Assembly: GCF_000974765.1 (NCBI RefSeq)
Contig: NZ_BBWU01000040.1
Location: 1-41,960, forward strand
DNA from: Sphingomonas changbaiensis NBRC 104936
GTDB taxonomy: Bacteria > Pseudomonadota > Alphaproteobacteria > Sphingomonadales > Sphingomonadaceae
Direction of reading: 5' to 3'
DNA: 41,960 bases
Positions 24,777 to 31,959 of the stretch are shown one piece after another. The position numbers were made by a program, and so were the translations under genes. Position 1 is the stretch's first letter. Every line of letters starts with the position of its first letter. Under the pieces are notes generated by a model that made no database searches, was not told where the DNA came from, and saw only the letters and a program-made list of their open reading frames with translations.

Positions 24777-25022
24777 TTGGCCAAGGAAGAACTTCTGGAA
24801 ATGCGGGGGCAAGTCGTCGAACTGCTCCCGAACGCAATGTTCCGCGTGCGGCTCGAGAATGATCACGAGATCCTCGGCCACACCGCCGGCAAGATGCGCA
24901 AGAATCGCATCCGCGTGCTGGTCGGCGACGAAGTGCTCGTCGAACTGACGCCCTATGATCTGACCAAGGGCCGGATCACCTATCGCTTCATGCCCGGCCG
25001 CGGCGGCCCCGGGCCGTCCTGA
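24777..25022 (+). CDS. infA: Translation initiation factor IF-1
   Basis: This 81-residue OB-fold protein reads [59 protein letters not shown] and [10 protein letters not shown]. That is IF-1 from end to end, plus a short tail ending GRGGPGPS that is longer than in the E. coli protein. IF-1 occupies the ribosomal A site during initiation. The start is TTG at 24777, which supplies the initial Met before AKEEL; no ATG fits. It begins a tight cluster with maf (3-base gap) and the RNase E/G-like gene. Confidence 0.96.
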   Translation: MAKEELLEMRGQVVELLPNAMFRVRLENDHEILGHTAGKMRKNRIRVLVGDEVLVELTPYDLTKGRITYRFMPGRGGPGPS

Positions 25023-25025
25023 TTC

Positions 25026-25610
25026 GTGCCGGGCGACGCGCCCGTGCCGCTGATCTTGGCATCCGCGAGCCCCAGACGGCTCGATTTGCTGGCCCGCATC
25101 GGTGTCGCGCCTGACCGGATATGTCCCGCCGACATCGACGAGACGCCGCTGAAAGGTGAACTCCCCGCCCGCCATGCCGAACGGCTGGCGGCCGAGAAAG
25201 CGGCGGCGGTGGCCGAAGCCGGCGCGCTCACCCTGGCGGCAGATACCGTGGTCGCGGCCGGCCGGCGCATCCTGCCCAAGGCGGAGGACGAAGCGGTGGC
25301 GCGCCGATGCCTCGAGCTCTTGTCCGGTCGCCGCCACCGGGTGCACAGCGCAGTGACCTTGATCGATGCCGAGGGACACGCACGGCATCGCCTCTCGACC
25401 ACCATCGTCACGTTCAAGCGGCTGACCCGCGAAGAGATCGACGCCTATCTCGCGACCGGCGAATGGCATGGCAAGGCGGGCGGCTACGCAATCCAGGGCC
25501 GCGCGGAAGCGTTCGTCCGTTTCCTGTCCGGCAGTCATTCCGGCGTTGTCGGGCTGCCCCTGTTCGAGACCCGCGCGCTGCTGGTCGCCGCCGGCTATCC
25601 GCTTGGCTGA
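25026..25610 (+). CDS. maf: Maf family nucleoside triphosphate pyrophosphatase
   Basis: This 194-residue protein has the Maf signature LASASPRRLDLL near residue 10 and LAADTVVAAGRRILPKAED near 70. WHGKAGGYAIQGRAEAFV follows near 148. These define nucleotide pyrophosphatases that remove modified or non-canonical dNTP/NTPs. The GTG at 25026 begins three bases after infA. Its last codons overlap the TTG start of the next gene. The infA-maf-RNase order is familiar in sphingomonads. A yacG gene, which I expected next, is absent. Confidence 0.93.
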   Translation: MPGDAPVPLILASASPRRLDLLARIGVAPDRICPADIDETPLKGELPARHAERLAAEKAAAVAEAGALTLAADTVVAAGRRILPKAEDEAVARRCLELLSGRRHRVHSAVTLIDAEGHARHRLSTTIVTFKRLTREEIDAYLATGEWHGKAGGYAIQGRAEAFVRFLSGSHSGVVGLPLFETRALLVAAGYPLG

Positions 25611-26553
25611 ATGGCTCTACGAAGCCGGGATCGGCGAGGCGCGCGCTGCGCTGGTCGAGAATGGCGCGATCACGGAGGTGCGGATCGATCGCACCGATGG
25701 CCGGCCCCGAGCCGGCGACATCCTCACCGCAAGACTGACGCGCAAGGCAGGGCTGGCCGGGCGCGGCGAAGTCGAGTTGGACGGCGGCACGGTCGCGCTG
25801 CTCGCGCCGATTCCGACAGGGCTCACGGAGGGCTCGACCGTCATGATCGAGATCGTGCGCGAGGCGATCCCGGAACGCGGCAATCCCAAGCTTCCGCTCG
25901 CGCGCCCCGCCGACGGCCCGCCGCGACCCGCTCCGGCCCTGCTGGATGCAATCGGCGCCGGCGGCGTTCCGGTCCGCACACTACTCCCGCATGGCCCCGA
26001 TCTGCTGGAAGCGGCAGGCTGGTCGGAGGTGCTGGAGCAGGCCGAAACCGGTCTCGTGCCCTTTCCCGGCGGGCTGCTGCGCATCGCGCTCACTCCGGCA
26101 ATGACAGTGATCGATGTGGACGGTGAGCTCGCGCCGGCCGAGCTCGCCGTCCGTGGCGCCGCCGCGGCGGGAAAGGCGATCCGCCTATTCGATATCGGCG
26201 GCTCGATCGGTCTCGACCTGCCGACATTGCCCGACAAGCGGGCACGGCAGGCTGCAGCGGAGGCGATCGAGGCCGCCCTGCCGCAGCCATTCGAGCGGAC
26301 TGCGGTCAACGGCTTCGGCTTTCTCCAGATCGTTCGCCGTCGGGTGCGGCCGTCGCTCCTGGAGCTAATCCAGTCCGATCCCGTCCAGGCGGCCGCGCTC
26401 GCGCTGCTCCGCCGCCTCGAACGCGAGCCGCTGCCCGGTCCTGATCACGTGCTCGCACCTGCTCCGGTCGCACGGCTGATTAATCGCCGCGACGACTGGA
26501 CCGCCGAATTGGCGCGGCGCCGAGGCCGGGCGATCCGCATCGAGCCTTCCTGA
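25603..26553 (+). CDS. Short ribonuclease E/G family protein
   Basis: This 316-residue protein begins AEWLYEAGIGEARAALVENG, like RNase G, with an S1-like insertion (GDILTARL, GRGEVELDGG). It then has VIDVDGELAP and FDIGGSIGLDLPTLPDK, which align with the two catalytic Asp segments of RNase E. The CPxC zinc-link and the small domain of full-length enzymes are absent, so it is much shorter than RNase E or G. RNA cleavage is plausible but not certain. The TTG at 25603 overlaps the maf stop by 8 bases. An open frame upstream lies inside maf. Confidence 0.87.
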   Translation: MAEWLYEAGIGEARAALVENGAITEVRIDRTDGRPRAGDILTARLTRKAGLAGRGEVELDGGTVALLAPIPTGLTEGSTVMIEIVREAIPERGNPKLPLARPADGPPRPAPALLDAIGAGGVPVRTLLPHGPDLLEAAGWSEVLEQAETGLVPFPGGLLRIALTPAMTVIDVDGELAPAELAVRGAAAAGKAIRLFDIGGSIGLDLPTLPDKRARQAAAEAIEAALPQPFERTAVNGFGFLQIVRRRVRPSLLELIQSDPVQAAALALLRRLEREPLPGPDHVLAPAPVARLINRRDDWTAELARRRGRAIRIEPS

Positions 26554-26581
26554 TCAGCCGCCCAAAGGATAAAGGCGGGGC

Positions 26582-27790
26582 ATGGACACCGATTTCTACC
26601 GCATCAAGCGGCTTCCGCCCTATGTCATCGCCGAAGTGAATGCGATGCGCGCGGCAGCACGCGCCGCGGGCGAGGACATCATCGACCTTGGCATGGGCAA
26701 CCCGGACCTGCCGCCGCCGCCGCATGTGATCGAAAAGCTCTGCGAAGTCGCGAAGAAGCCGGATGCGCACGGCTATTCGGCGTCGAAGGGCATTCCGGGC
26801 CTGCGCCGCGCCCAGGCCGGCTATTACGCCCGCCGCTTCGGTGTCGAGCTCGATCCCGAACGCGAAGTGGTGGTGACGCTCGGCTCCAAGGAAGGGCTCG
26901 CCAATCTCGCCCAGGCGATCACTGCGCCGGGCGACGTGGTGCTGGCGCCCAACCCGTCCTATCCGATCCACACCTTCGGCTTCATCATCGCGGGAGCCAC
27001 GATCCGTTCGGTCCCGACCACGCCCGACGAGCGCTATTTCGAGAGCCTGGAGCGCGCGGTGAAATTCACCGTCCCCAAGCCATCCGTGCTGGTGATGGGC
27101 TATCCGTCCAATCCCACCGCCGAAGTCGTCGACCTCGCCTTCTACGAACGCGTCGTCGCCTTCGCGAAGGAGCATGAGCTCTGGATCCTGTCGGACCTCG
27201 CTTATTCCGAAATCTATTTCGACGATTGCCCGACGCCCTCAATCCTGCAGGTCCCGGGCGCCAAGGACGTGGCGGTCGAGTTCACGTCGATGTCCAAAAC
27301 CTATTCGATGGCGGGCTGGCGAATGGGCTTCGCGGTCGGCAATCCCACCCTGATCGCGGCGCTGACGCGCGTGAAGTCGTACCTCGACTATGGCGCGTTC
27401 ACGCCGATTCAGGCGGCTGCGGTTGCGGCGATCAACGGGCCGCAGGACATCGTCGACGCCAATCGCCGGCTCTACAAGCACAGGCGCGATGTGCTGGTCG
27501 AAAGCTTCGGCCGCGCCGGCTGGGAAATCCCCGCGCCCCGCGCCTCGATGTTCGCCTGGGCGCCGCTGCCACCCGCTCTCGCCCATTTAGGCAGCCTTGA
27601 GTTCTCCAAACAATTGCTCACCCATGCCGGCGTCGCCGTCGCGCCCGGCGTGGGCTATGGCGAGGAAGGGGAGGGGTTCGTCCGGATCGCCATGGTGGAA
27701 AATGAACAACGCATCCGCCAGGCGGCGCGCAACGTGAAGCGGTACCTTGCCAGCATGGGCGTCAACACGCCCGCGCAGACCTCCGCCTGA
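26582..27790 (+). CDS. Class I/II PLP aminotransferase (LL-DAP-aminotransferase-like / AlaC-like)
   Basis: This 402-residue fold-type I aminotransferase shows IIDLGMGNPDLPPPPHVIEK, GYSASKGIPGLRRAQAGYY, VTLGSKEGLANLAQA, NPSYPIHTFGF, MGYPSNPTAEV, LSDLAYSEIYFDD and the PLP-lysine motif SMSKTYSMAGWRMGF. It ends in VRIAMVENEQRIRQA. Such sequences are often labelled LL-diaminopimelate aminotransferase, but the E. coli AlaC-type alanine transaminase is equally close by eye; substrate stays open. The ATG at 26582 lies 28 bases after the RNase gene, in the same direction. Confidence 0.92.
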   Translation: MDTDFYRIKRLPPYVIAEVNAMRAAARAAGEDIIDLGMGNPDLPPPPHVIEKLCEVAKKPDAHGYSASKGIPGLRRAQAGYYARRFGVELDPEREVVVTLGSKEGLANLAQAITAPGDVVLAPNPSYPIHTFGFIIAGATIRSVPTTPDERYFESLERAVKFTVPKPSVLVMGYPSNPTAEVVDLAFYERVVAFAKEHELWILSDLAYSEIYFDDCPTPSILQVPGAKDVAVEFTSMSKTYSMAGWRMGFAVGNPTLIAALTRVKSYLDYGAFTPIQAAAVAAINGPQDIVDANRRLYKHRRDVLVESFGRAGWEIPAPRASMFAWAPLPPALAHLGSLEFSKQLLTHAGVAVAPGVGYGEEGEGFVRIAMVENEQRIRQAARNVKRYLASMGVNTPAQTSA

Positions 27791-27814
27791 GCGCCGCTGA
27801 CGCCGCGCCCGCGC

Positions 27815-28588
27815 ATGATCGAACCGCTCTATTCGATCGCGGGCGTGCTGGTCGGGCTACTCGTCGGGATGACCGGAGTCGGCGGCGGATCGCTGATGAC
27901 GCCGATCCTGGTGCTCATATTCCGCTTCCACCCCGCGACCGCGGTCGGCACCGACCTGCTCTATGCGTCGGCCACCAAGCTGGCCGGAACCGGCGTCCAT
28001 GGCTGGCGCGGCACGGTCGACTGGCGCGTCGTGCGACGGCTCGCGACGGGCAGCGTGCCGGCGACGCTGATCACACTCGGCGGCCTGAGCATCGCCAGGA
28101 TGCGGGCGGAGGATATCGGCCGCGTCATCACCGACGTGCTGGGTGTAGCGCTGATCCTTACCGGGATTGCCACCTTGTACCGCAAACGCATCGTCGAAGC
28201 GCTGAGCGGCACATTCTCCGGCTATGACGAGCGCCGGATCATGTGGCTGACGATCGGCCTGGGTGTGGCGCTCGGCACGCTCGTCACGCTGACCTCGGTC
28301 GGCGCCGGCGCGCTTGGCATGACCGCGCTGCTGGTCCTCTACCCGCGCGCGCCCGCGGCGCGGCTCGTCGGATCGGATATCGCCCATGCCGTGCCGCTGA
28401 CTCTGATCGCGGGGCTCGGCCATATGGCGATGGGCTCGGTCAATCTCGGGCTGCTGCTGTCGCTGCTGATCGGCTCGATCCCCGGCATTGTTGTCGGCAG
28501 CCTGATGGCCAGCCGACTGCCGGACCGCGTGCTGACCCCGATCCTGGCGGTCACGCTGGCCCTGGTCGGCGCCAAGCTGGTTCTTTAG
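27815..28588 (+). CDS. TauE/SafE family permease
   Basis: This 257-residue membrane protein has the family opening IAGVLVGLLVGMTGVGGGSL, MTPILVLIFRFHPATAVGTD, and a second repeat LGVALGTLVTLTSVGAGALG. About seven to eight helices are expected. TauE/SafE proteins export or import sulfonates and other anions; the substrate here is unknown. The ATG at 27815 lies 24 bases after the aminotransferase, so they may share a transcript. Confidence 0.92.
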   Translation: MIEPLYSIAGVLVGLLVGMTGVGGGSLMTPILVLIFRFHPATAVGTDLLYASATKLAGTGVHGWRGTVDWRVVRRLATGSVPATLITLGGLSIARMRAEDIGRVITDVLGVALILTGIATLYRKRIVEALSGTFSGYDERRIMWLTIGLGVALGTLVTLTSVGAGALGMTALLVLYPRAPAARLVGSDIAHAVPLTLIAGLGHMAMGSVNLGLLLSLLIGSIPGIVVGSLMASRLPDRVLTPILAVTLALVGAKLVL

Positions 28589-28684
28589 GGTCTCGACCAA
28601 CCGCCAAGCCGCATCGACGGGGGGGCTTGAGCCGAAACGAAAACAGGCAGAATGTCCGCGCTCCACTCTTCGGGGGACGAACTC

Positions 28685-29425
28685 ATGCGCCTGTCTCTTC
28701 TCCTCGCCTCGATCGCGCTTTGCGCCGCCTCGGCTGCCGGTGCGAAGCCTGCCGACTATCAGCCCGCGGTCGATTTCAGCGGACGCCCGGCGGACGCGCG
28801 CGCGCTGGACGCAAGCCGCCACCCGGCCGAAGTGCTCGACTTCATGGGCCTGAAAAAGGGCATGCACGCGCTCGATGTGCTGACCGGCGCCGGCTATTAT
28901 GCCGAGATCATGGCGCAGGCAGTCGGGCCGCAGGGCAGCGTCGTCGCCTATGAACCGCAAGGTTTCGCCGACCGCGCCAAGGACAAGCTCGACCCGCTGC
29001 TCGCGCGCGAATCCAATGTGAAGCTGGTCACCGACTTTCGGGCCGCGATGGCGCCGGACAGCTATGATTTCGCGATGATCCACCTGAATTATCACGACTT
29101 CTACTGGGAAAGCGAAAAATACCAGGTGCCGCGCGTCGACCCGAACCAGGTGCTCGCCACGCTCTACAAGGCGATGAAGCCGGGCGGGATCGTGGCGGTC
29201 GTCGACCATGTCGGCCCGGCGGGCGACACCCGCGCGATCGTCGACAAATTGCACCGGATCGATCCGGAGACGGTCAAGGCCGATTTCCAGCGCGCCGGCT
29301 TCGTGCTCGACGGGCAGAGCGACATGCTCCGCGTCAGCGCCGACGACCACACCAAGAACGTGTTCGACCCGGCCGTGCGCGGCAAGACGGATCGGTTCGT
29401 GTTCCGGTTCAAGAAGCCGAGCTAG
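28685..29425 (+). CDS. Exported class I methyltransferase-like protein
   Basis: This 246-residue protein has a signal peptide (MRLSLLLASIALCAASAAG, then AKPADYQ) followed by a Rossmann methyltransferase domain. The SAM-binding loop is ALDVLTGAGYYAEIMAQAVG; later motifs are SVVAYEPQ, MIHLNYHDFYW, MKPGGIVAVVDHVG and FRFKKPS. An exported SAM-dependent enzyme is odd because SAM is cytosolic, yet this signal-plus-methyltransferase family is seen in other proteobacteria. Its substrate is unknown. I prefer the ATG at 28685 over an earlier one at 28652, because the signal starts there. Confidence 0.88.
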   Translation: MRLSLLLASIALCAASAAGAKPADYQPAVDFSGRPADARALDASRHPAEVLDFMGLKKGMHALDVLTGAGYYAEIMAQAVGPQGSVVAYEPQGFADRAKDKLDPLLARESNVKLVTDFRAAMAPDSYDFAMIHLNYHDFYWESEKYQVPRVDPNQVLATLYKAMKPGGIVAVVDHVGPAGDTRAIVDKLHRIDPETVKADFQRAGFVLDGQSDMLRVSADDHTKNVFDPAVRGKTDRFVFRFKKPS

Positions 29426-29471
29426 CGCGCCGGCTTGACGTGCCAGCGGGCGAGGCGGCAATCCCTCGCCC

Positions 29472-29957
29472 GTGCACGACCTCCCCGCCATCTCGACCAT
29501 CGCGCAGACGATCCAGCTCGCGATCGCGCCGGTTTTCCTGCTGGCCGGGATCGGATCGATCCTGAATGTGCTCGCCGGACGGCTCGCGCGCGTCGTCGAT
29601 CGCTCGCGCGTGCTGGAAGAGCTGCACGCGAACAGCGAAGGCGAAGAGCATCAGCGCTATGTGCGCGAGCTCCGGATCGTCGATCGGCGGATGCGGCTGG
29701 CGAACACCGCGATCGCGCTGATCGTCGCCAGCGCGATCGTCGTCTGCGGCCTCGTCGCGCTGCTGTTCATCACGCAGCTGGCCGGGCTCGCCTTTCGGGT
29801 CGCCGTCGCCGTTGCGTTCGTGCTCGGGATGGCACTGCTCGTCGCCGGGCTGGTGTTGTTCCTGATCGAAATCAACCTGGCGCTCAGCTACCTCTATGTC
29901 CGTGAGGAGCTGCTGGAGCGCGAGGAGCGAAGCTGGCTTCGCAATCACCTTAAATGA
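29472..29957 (+). CDS. DUF2721 family membrane protein
   Basis: This 161-residue protein has three hydrophobic segments: IQLAIAPVFLLAGIGSIL, TAIALIVASAIVVCGLVALL and VAVAFVLGMALLVAGLVLFL. The conserved central loop NVLAGRLARVVDRSRVLEE and RELRIVDRRMRLA are typical of DUF2721. Function is unknown. The GTG at 29472 is used. Its stop coincides with the T-run of a minus-strand terminator at 29957-29990, which may also stop this transcript. Confidence 0.88.
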   Translation: MHDLPAISTIAQTIQLAIAPVFLLAGIGSILNVLAGRLARVVDRSRVLEELHANSEGEEHQRYVRELRIVDRRMRLANTAIALIVASAIVVCGLVALLFITQLAGLAFRVAVAVAFVLGMALLVAGLVLFLIEINLALSYLYVREELLEREERSWLRNHLK

Positions 29958-29990
29958 AAAAGGTTGCCGGGCCTGTTCGACCCGGCAACC
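29957..29990 (-). terminator. Rho-independent terminator of the small minus-strand gene
   Basis: GGTTGCCGGG (29962-29971) pairs perfectly with CCCGGCAACC (29981-29990) around a 9-base loop. On the minus strand five T residues follow (29957-29961). It lies about 55 bases after the 18-codon reading frame and overlaps the stop of the DUF2721 gene. Confidence 0.85.
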
Positions 29991-30044
29991 CCTTACATGG
30001 TCAGCGGCCGGAAGGCCGCCCGGAAGCCTATAGGCTGCAGCCCT

Positions 30045-30101
30045 TCAGGCGCGCAGCTCCCGAACGGACTTGACCGACCTCTCTGCTGAACCATGAGACA
30101 T
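30045..30101 (-). CDS. Candidate 18-residue peptide gene with extreme Shine-Dalgarno
   Basis: The frame encodes MSHGSAERSVKSVRELRA and stops at TGA. Immediately upstream the minus strand carries GAAAGGAGGTGATCC, fully complementary to the 16S rRNA 3' tail over 15 bases, with AGGAGG seven bases from the ATG. Downstream, before a strong terminator, lie small palindromes (30004-30019, 30025-30036, 30033-30042), so the transcript end would be structured. No other gene is on this transcript. I recognise no family. It may be a real micropeptide, a ribosome-binding regulatory RNA, or both. The surrounding 290 bases hold no larger gene. Confidence 0.55.
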   Translation of the reverse strand: MSHGSAERSVKSVRELRA

Positions 30102-30102
30102 C

Positions 30103-30117
30103 GGATCACCTCCTTTC
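30103..30117 (-). promoter_or_regulatory. 15-nt anti-anti-SD element
   Basis: On the plus strand the sequence is GGATCACCTCCTTTC, identical to the conserved 3' end of 16S rRNA. The minus-strand transcript is therefore its perfect complement, one base before the start codon of the 18-codon frame. Confidence 0.7.
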
Positions 30118-30130
30118 GCTGTTAAAGCCA

Positions 30131-30152
30131 ATGTGCACCGGTTGGTGCACAT
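30131..30152. repeat. Perfect 9-bp inverted repeat upstream of the peptide gene
   Basis: ATGTGCACC and GGTGCACAT are exact inverted copies around GGTT. It lies 30 bases upstream of the peptide ATG on the minus strand and could be an operator or a 5' stem-loop of the transcript. Confidence 0.6.
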
Positions 30153-30247
30153 CCGGAATGTGAATCGGGCCGACTCGGCGATCAAGTCTTGAAAAGAAAA
30201 ATTATTTGCGCGAATCTGGTTGGGTTGCGCTGCTTCGGGGCGAAGCG

Positions 30248-30748
30248 TCAGCGGCAATCCTCGACCACGCGCGACACTTCCGGCCAGGCCGGCACGATCG
30301 CCGCCTGCCCGCCCGCCAGCAGCATGAACCGCCCGCGGCTGAACGCCATCTGGTCCAGCAGCGGATCGCGCGCAGCGATGTCCGCTTCCAGGCGCGTCCC
30401 GTTGCTCGCGACGGCGCGCGTGGCATCGCCATAGGTTGTGCGGATCGTCAGCGGCCCGGCGGCATCGGTCGTCCAGACGATCGCGACGCGTCCGGCCGCG
30501 CGTTCGCATCGGAGCACCAGCAGCGGCGGCTGGCCAGGTTGCGCAAACACCGCTTCAGTGCCGGTGTGCCGATAGCTCCAGTCTCCGGGGGTCAGCGGCC
30601 AGTCCCGCCACGCGTCGCCTTGCGGCAGCGGAGACGGCGTCGGCGTGGGTGTCGGAGCGGGAGGCGGCGGTACAGGCTTCGGCGCGGGGCGGCTGGGCGC
30701 CACGCACCCAGACAGCATCAGAAGTGATAGGCCGATCGCTCGCCGCAT
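30248..30748 (-). CDS. Proline-rich lipoprotein, unknown function
   Basis: This 166-residue protein starts MRRAIGLSLLMLSGCVAP, a lipoprotein signal with lipobox MLSGC. A low-complexity Pro/Thr linker follows (PPPPAPTPTPTPSPLPQ), as often tethers a domain away from the membrane. The globular part (WPLTPGDWSYRHTG, LVLRCERAAGRVAIVWTTD, MLLAGGQAAIVPAWPEVSRV) ends with a Cys that may pair with an internal one. No family is recognised. The ATG at 30748 sits 139 bases downstream of the oxygenase stop; that gap shows no further gene. Confidence 0.82.
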   Translation of the reverse strand: MRRAIGLSLLMLSGCVAPSRPAPKPVPPPPAPTPTPTPSPLPQGDAWRDWPLTPGDWSYRHTGTEAVFAQPGQPPLLVLRCERAAGRVAIVWTTDAAGPLTIRTTYGDATRAVASNGTRLEADIAARDPLLDQMAFSRGRFMLLAGGQAAIVPAWPEVSRVVEDCR

Positions 30749-30887
30749 GCGCTCTCCTGCCCTCGCCAGCATGGGTCATGCGCATGGCGGCAGCCGCCGC
30801 AACATGCAACCCGGCCGCGCGGCGTAACGAGCGGCCCAGCCGACGAGCGCATGGCGAAGCCTCCCACGATCGCAGCAGGGAGCGACT

Positions 30888-31577
30888 TCAGCTCGCGTCG
30901 TGAAAGATGATCCCCAGCGTGAAGCGCAATCCGCCACGCACCCGGCTGACGCCGTGCCGCATCTGCACGCGATAGTCGCCGCGGCTGCCGCGGACCGGCC
31001 GCTCGCGCACCGGGAACACGACCGCGTCGCCTTGGCGCAGCGGCACGACCTCCGCGCGCGACTGCATCCGTGGCCGCTGCTCGGTCAGCACGAACTCGCC
31101 ACCTTCGAAGTCCCGCGCTGGCTCCGACAGCAGCACCGCCACCTGCAACGGGAAGACGTGTTCGCCATACACGTCCTGGTGCAAGGCGTTCCAGTCGCCG
31201 GCTTCGTAGCGCAGGATCAACGGCGTCGGCCGAACCTGCCCTGCCGCATGGCATTCCTCCAGAAATGCGCCGTGCGTGCCCGGAAAGAGCCGCCCGGACC
31301 CCAACCGCCCCGCCCACCGGTTCGCGATCGCGGCGAGCGGCGGATAAAGCTGCTCGCGAAGGCCAGTGATCGGCTCCGGCAGCGGATAGGAGAAATACCG
31401 ATACTCCCCCTGCCCGAACCCATGCCGCGCCATGTGGACGTGAGATCGGAAACGGGACGGATCGCTCCAAAGCGTCGCGATCTGCTCGCATATGTCCTCA
31501 TCGAGGAGGTGCGGCAGCACCGCAGAGCCGCAAACGTCCAATCGAGATTCGGCAGTGGCCCAATCAATGTCAGTCAT
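30888..31577 (-). CDS. 2OG-Fe(II) oxygenase superfamily protein
   Basis: This 229-residue protein has the double-stranded beta-helix iron motif: ALHQDVYGE supplies His and Asp near residues 133-135, and QMRHGVSRVRGGLRFTLGI supplies the distal His and the Arg that binds 2-oxoglutarate. LLSEPARDFEGGEFVL and GDAVVFPV are family strands. It should be a cytosolic, Fe(II)- and 2-oxoglutarate-dependent hydroxylase; the substrate is unknown. It lies downstream of the HicB-like gene and uvrB on the same strand, with a 62-base gap. Confidence 0.92.
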   Translation of the reverse strand: MTDIDWATAESRLDVCGSAVLPHLLDEDICEQIATLWSDPSRFRSHVHMARHGFGQGEYRYFSYPLPEPITGLREQLYPPLAAIANRWAGRLGSGRLFPGTHGAFLEECHAAGQVRPTPLILRYEAGDWNALHQDVYGEHVFPLQVAVLLSEPARDFEGGEFVLTEQRPRMQSRAEVVPLRQGDAVVFPVRERPVRGSRGDYRVQMRHGVSRVRGGLRFTLGIIFHDAS

Positions 31578-31639
31578 CGGCCGTCAGTGGCGCAACGCTG
31601 GACCGCATTCACTCCGCGACTTGCGTTCAAATCCGACAG

Positions 31640-31882
31640 TCAGGCAGCAGCGTAGATGGCTGGCCGATAGCGCGGCTCGGGGATGGGGAAACTCTTCTCG
31701 CGCGCCACCTGCAGCCAGCCCTCGATCGCGTCGCGCACATGTGCCAGCGCTTCCTCGCGCGTGACCCCATGGGCCGAACACGGCGGCAGATCGGGCACGT
31801 CCGCGATCCAGCAGCTATCCTCGTCCGACCAGAACAGGTTGATATGGCAATGCGGCTCGCCCACCGACTGTGTGTAAGCCAT
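31640..31882 (-). CDS. HicB-like protein without a HicA partner
   Basis: This 80-residue protein has the HicB partial RNase-H fold: CHINLFWSDEDSCWIADVPD, PPCSAHGVTREEALAHVRDA, IEGWLQVARE and the typical PIPEPR. No C-terminal DNA-binding domain follows. HicB proteins normally neutralise a HicA mRNase encoded next door, but only 77 bases separate its ATG from the uvrB stop and no hicA-like frame is present on either side. It may be an orphan or a remnant. An in-frame ATG at 31957 would add 25 residues that do not resemble the family. No strong Shine-Dalgarno precedes 31882. Confidence 0.8.
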   Translation of the reverse strand: MAYTQSVGEPHCHINLFWSDEDSCWIADVPDLPPCSAHGVTREEALAHVRDAIEGWLQVAREKSFPIPEPRYRPAIYAAA

Positions 31883-31959
31883 AGGTCTCGACGAGTTCAA
31901 GAAACTCGCGAATCTGGTACCGATTAGCCTCCTCACCGGTGCGATCGATTGCGGCATCG

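Noticed and set aside
27857-29500. A 547-codon minus-strand frame spanning the TauE and methyltransferase genes
   Set aside because: It runs antisense across two well-supported genes and their gap and has no family motif.
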